Source of the DNA: Candidatus Woesebacteria bacterium | GTDB taxonomy: Bacteria > Patescibacteriota > Microgenomatia > UBA8517 | Length of the DNA: 6,898 bases | Assembly: GCA_027327685.1 (NCBI GenBank) | Contig: DAHVYL010000035.1 | Location: 1 to 6,898 of the forward strand | Direction: 5' to 3' | Shown here: piece by piece, positions 5,583-6,898 of the stretch | Layout of the letters: each line of letters begins with the position of its first letter | Position numbering within the stretch: position 1 is the stretch's first letter | Notes under the pieces: model-generated | Databases searched by the model: none | The model's input: the letters and a program-made list of their open reading frames with translations, nothing else | What the model was told of the DNA's origin: nothing | Program-made: the position numbers and the translations under genes

Positions 5583-6574
5583 AAATCCATATTAGCATAT
5601 CCCGAAGGGTGGTTTCTGTGCCAGGCAAATGCAGTTTCGACAATTTCTTTCAGGCCGTATTTTGGCGTCCAGTTAAAGTCTTTTTTAATTTTTTCAACGG
5701 ATGCAAAAAGTGCATCGGCATCCCCCGGGCGCCTCGGGCTATATTTTATTTTCAAATCGGCTCCGGTAACCACCCTGACTGCCTCCAAAACTTCTTTATT
5801 TGAATATCCCCGGCCCATTCCGGCATTGTAGACACCGCTTTCCCCTCCATCCAGAAGTTTTTGCATTGCTATCAAGTGCGTCTCCGTAAGATCCAGTACA
5901 TGAATGTAATCTCTGATATTTGTACCGTCCGGAGTATTATAATCGTTTCCGAAAATTTCGATCTCCTCCCCTTTCAGAGCCTTTTTAATAATATTCGGGA
6001 TCAGATGGCTTTCTTCCGGATGATCCTCCCCGATACTTCCGTCAAGTGCTGCTCCTGCCGCATTAAAGTAGCGGATGCTCATAAACTTGATTCCATAGGC
6101 GGCATTGTAATCCTCAAGCATTCTTTCAAGTATGTATTTTGTTTCTCCGTAGGGATTAAGGGGATTTTTAGGATCATCTTCTTCAATAGGAAGTTTAACA
6201 GGATTTCCATATACTCCGGCACTACTTGAGATGATGATCCTACCCACATTTCCTTTCCTCATTGAGTCCAAAAGATTCATAAATCCATAAACATTGTTCA
6301 AATAATATTTAGCCGGATCTTTGTAGGATTCACCCATTTGTATGAAACTGGCCATATGCACTACACCGTCAAATTTTTCCGAAGTAAAAAGGCCGTCCAG
6401 CTTTTCTTTTTCCGTTACCAGATCAATTTTTTCCAGTCTGAAGCCCTCTACGGCTTCCTTGTGTCCCTGGGATAAATTGTCCAAAATCACAGGTTCAAAA
6501 CCTTTCGCCCGAAGTCCGCGAACCATGAAGCTTCCTATATAACCGGCTCCTCCGGTAACCAAAATCTTAGGCAT
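5579..6574 (-). CDS. galE: UDP-glucose 4-epimerase
   Basis: This 331-residue extended SDR interconverts UDP-glucose and UDP-galactose with tightly bound NAD in the cytoplasm. Visible are GGAGYIGS (8-15, NAD loop), LDNLSQGHKEAV (31-42), SSSAGVYG (116-123) with catalytic Ser118, NPYGETKYILE (140-150) with Tyr142 and Lys146, RYFNAAGA (168-175), DGTNIRDYIHV (216-226) and SPRRPGDADALF (279-290). Aligned by eye with E. coli GalE, Leu289 takes the place of Tyr299. A smaller residue there is known to let the enzyme accept N-acetyl sugars, so UDP-GlcNAc/GalNAc activity is possible (inference). The ATG at 6574 lies four bases after the stop of the VanZ-like gene, with no Shine-Dalgarno; a TATAAAAT stretch ends six bases before it. 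The end overlaps the CAP gene as ATGA. Stop is TGA. GalU, two genes downstream, would make its substrate. Confidence 0.95.
   Translation of the reverse strand: MPKILVTGGAGYIGSFMVRGLRAKGFEPVILDNLSQGHKEAVEGFRLEKIDLVTEKEKLDGLFTSEKFDGVVHMASFIQMGESYKDPAKYYLNNVYGFMNLLDSMRKGNVGRIIISSSAGVYGNPVKLPIEEDDPKNPLNPYGETKYILERMLEDYNAAYGIKFMSIRYFNAAGAALDGSIGEDHPEESHLIPNIIKKALKGEEIEIFGNDYNTPDGTNIRDYIHVLDLTETHLIAMQKLLDGGESGVYNAGMGRGYSNKEVLEAVRVVTGADLKIKYSPRRPGDADALFASVEKIKKDFNWTPKYGLKEIVETAFAWHRNHPSGYANMDL
5589..5597 (-). promoter_or_regulatory. candidate extended -10 before the CAP gene
   Basis: Inside the 3' end of galE the minus strand reads TGCTAATAT, a TG-n plus TAATAT extended -10. By standard spacing the transcript would begin at 5582, exactly the A of the CAP-gene ATG. 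There is no -35 match, the hexamer matches the consensus at four of six positions, and the ATGA overlap with galE already offers translational coupling, so this is weak. Confidence 0.2.
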
Positions 6575-6578
6575 ACTG

Positions 6579-6898
6579 CTATTTTATACCAATCTTCAAA
6601 AATATTTCACGCAATTTTTCCGGCAATCTGGAAAAAAACCTGTAAATCAAAAACATGGCAGCCCCGGCCCCAACTCCGTCAATCAGAATATCCCTGAATC
6701 TGGCCTCGCGCCCCTGGGTAAAAGTCTGGTGAAATTCGTCCGTTGCCCCATAGGCAAAAGCAATCAATGCCGATAAAATAGCAGCCTTTTTACGATCCAT
6801 ACCCTCTCCGATCAAGGCTCTGTAAGAAAAAACCGCCAATACCGCAAAAAGAATAACATGACCAGTTTTCTTGACAACAAAATCCTGCCAGTAAATAT
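6579..6898 (-). CDS. VanZ-family membrane protein, 5' partial
   Basis: The frame is open at the window edge and ends with TAG at 6581-6579, giving about 106 visible residues. A TTG at 6839 could be a start, but in-frame sequence before it (KKTGHVILFAVLAVFSYRAL) matches the conserved G-H-x-x-x-F/Y-x-x-L helix of VanZ proteins, so the gene almost certainly begins beyond the window. Further on, helix ALIAFAYGATDEFHQTFTQG carries the family D-E-x-H-Q motif, followed by REARFRDILIDGVGAGAAM, the usual R-E-x-x-x-x-D-x-x-x-N-x-x-G segment with Asp in place of Asn, then a last helix and a basic tail. VanZ-like proteins are small integral membrane proteins linked in a few cases to glycopeptide or lipoglycopeptide resistance, but mostly of unknown role; no resistance function is claimed. 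It stands four bases before galE and is probably cotranscribed with it. Confidence 0.85.
   Translation of the reverse strand, partial: IYWQDFVVKKTGHVILFAVLAVFSYRALIGEGMDRKKAAILSALIAFAYGATDEFHQTFTQGREARFRDILIDGVGAGAAMFLIYRFFSRLPEKLREIFLKIGIK

Noticed and set aside
6579..6839. VanZ-like gene starting at TTG 6839
   Set aside because: The frame stays open to the window edge and the sequence before the TTG matches the conserved first helix of the family, so the gene is cut by the edge.

Overview
The window is a densely packed block of nine genes, all on the minus strand. It has no intergenic gap longer than about 60 bases, no RNA genes, no mobile elements and no CRISPR. Transcription runs from high to low coordinates: VanZ-family membrane protein (5' end outside the window), galE, a membrane-anchored CAP/SCP-domain protein, an 86-residue three-helix membrane protein, galU, a divergent phosphodiester-glycosidase (NAGPA-like) protein, rmlB, rmlC and rmlD (3' end outside the window).

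The theme is supply of activated sugars for cell-surface polysaccharide. GalU would make UDP-glucose and GalE would interconvert it with UDP-galactose, possibly also the N-acetyl forms. RmlB, RmlC and RmlD are the last three steps from dTDP-glucose to dTDP-L-rhamnose. The first rhamnose enzyme, RmlA, is not in the window. The membrane or surface proteins between these enzymes (VanZ-like, CAP domain, three-helix protein) suggest an envelope-assembly locus. No glycosyltransferase, polymerase or transporter is visible.

The likely source is a candidate-phylum bacterium of the Patescibacteria/CPR, perhaps Microgenomates-like. This is an inference from gene style: tight spacing, a CAP protein with an N-terminal PHESNN...LHP motif before its anchor, GalU with a GNGTP loop, RmlC of the GVGNS type, and moderate-to-low GC. 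TGA is used as a stop (galE and the 86-residue gene), which argues against lineages that read UGA as glycine.

What stands out: no start in the window has a clear Shine-Dalgarno sequence, while several genes that could begin a transcript have a TATAAT-like hexamer about 7 to 14 bases before the ATG, as expected for leaderless or nearly leaderless mRNAs. The NAGPA-like protein has an altered active-site loop and no recognisable export signal, and lies between galU and rmlB. The Thr/Pro linker of the CAP gene leaves a canonical G-quadruplex motif on the plus strand. I found no clear evidence of a wholly new multi-gene system; the NAGPA-like protein and the start-site pattern are the best leads.
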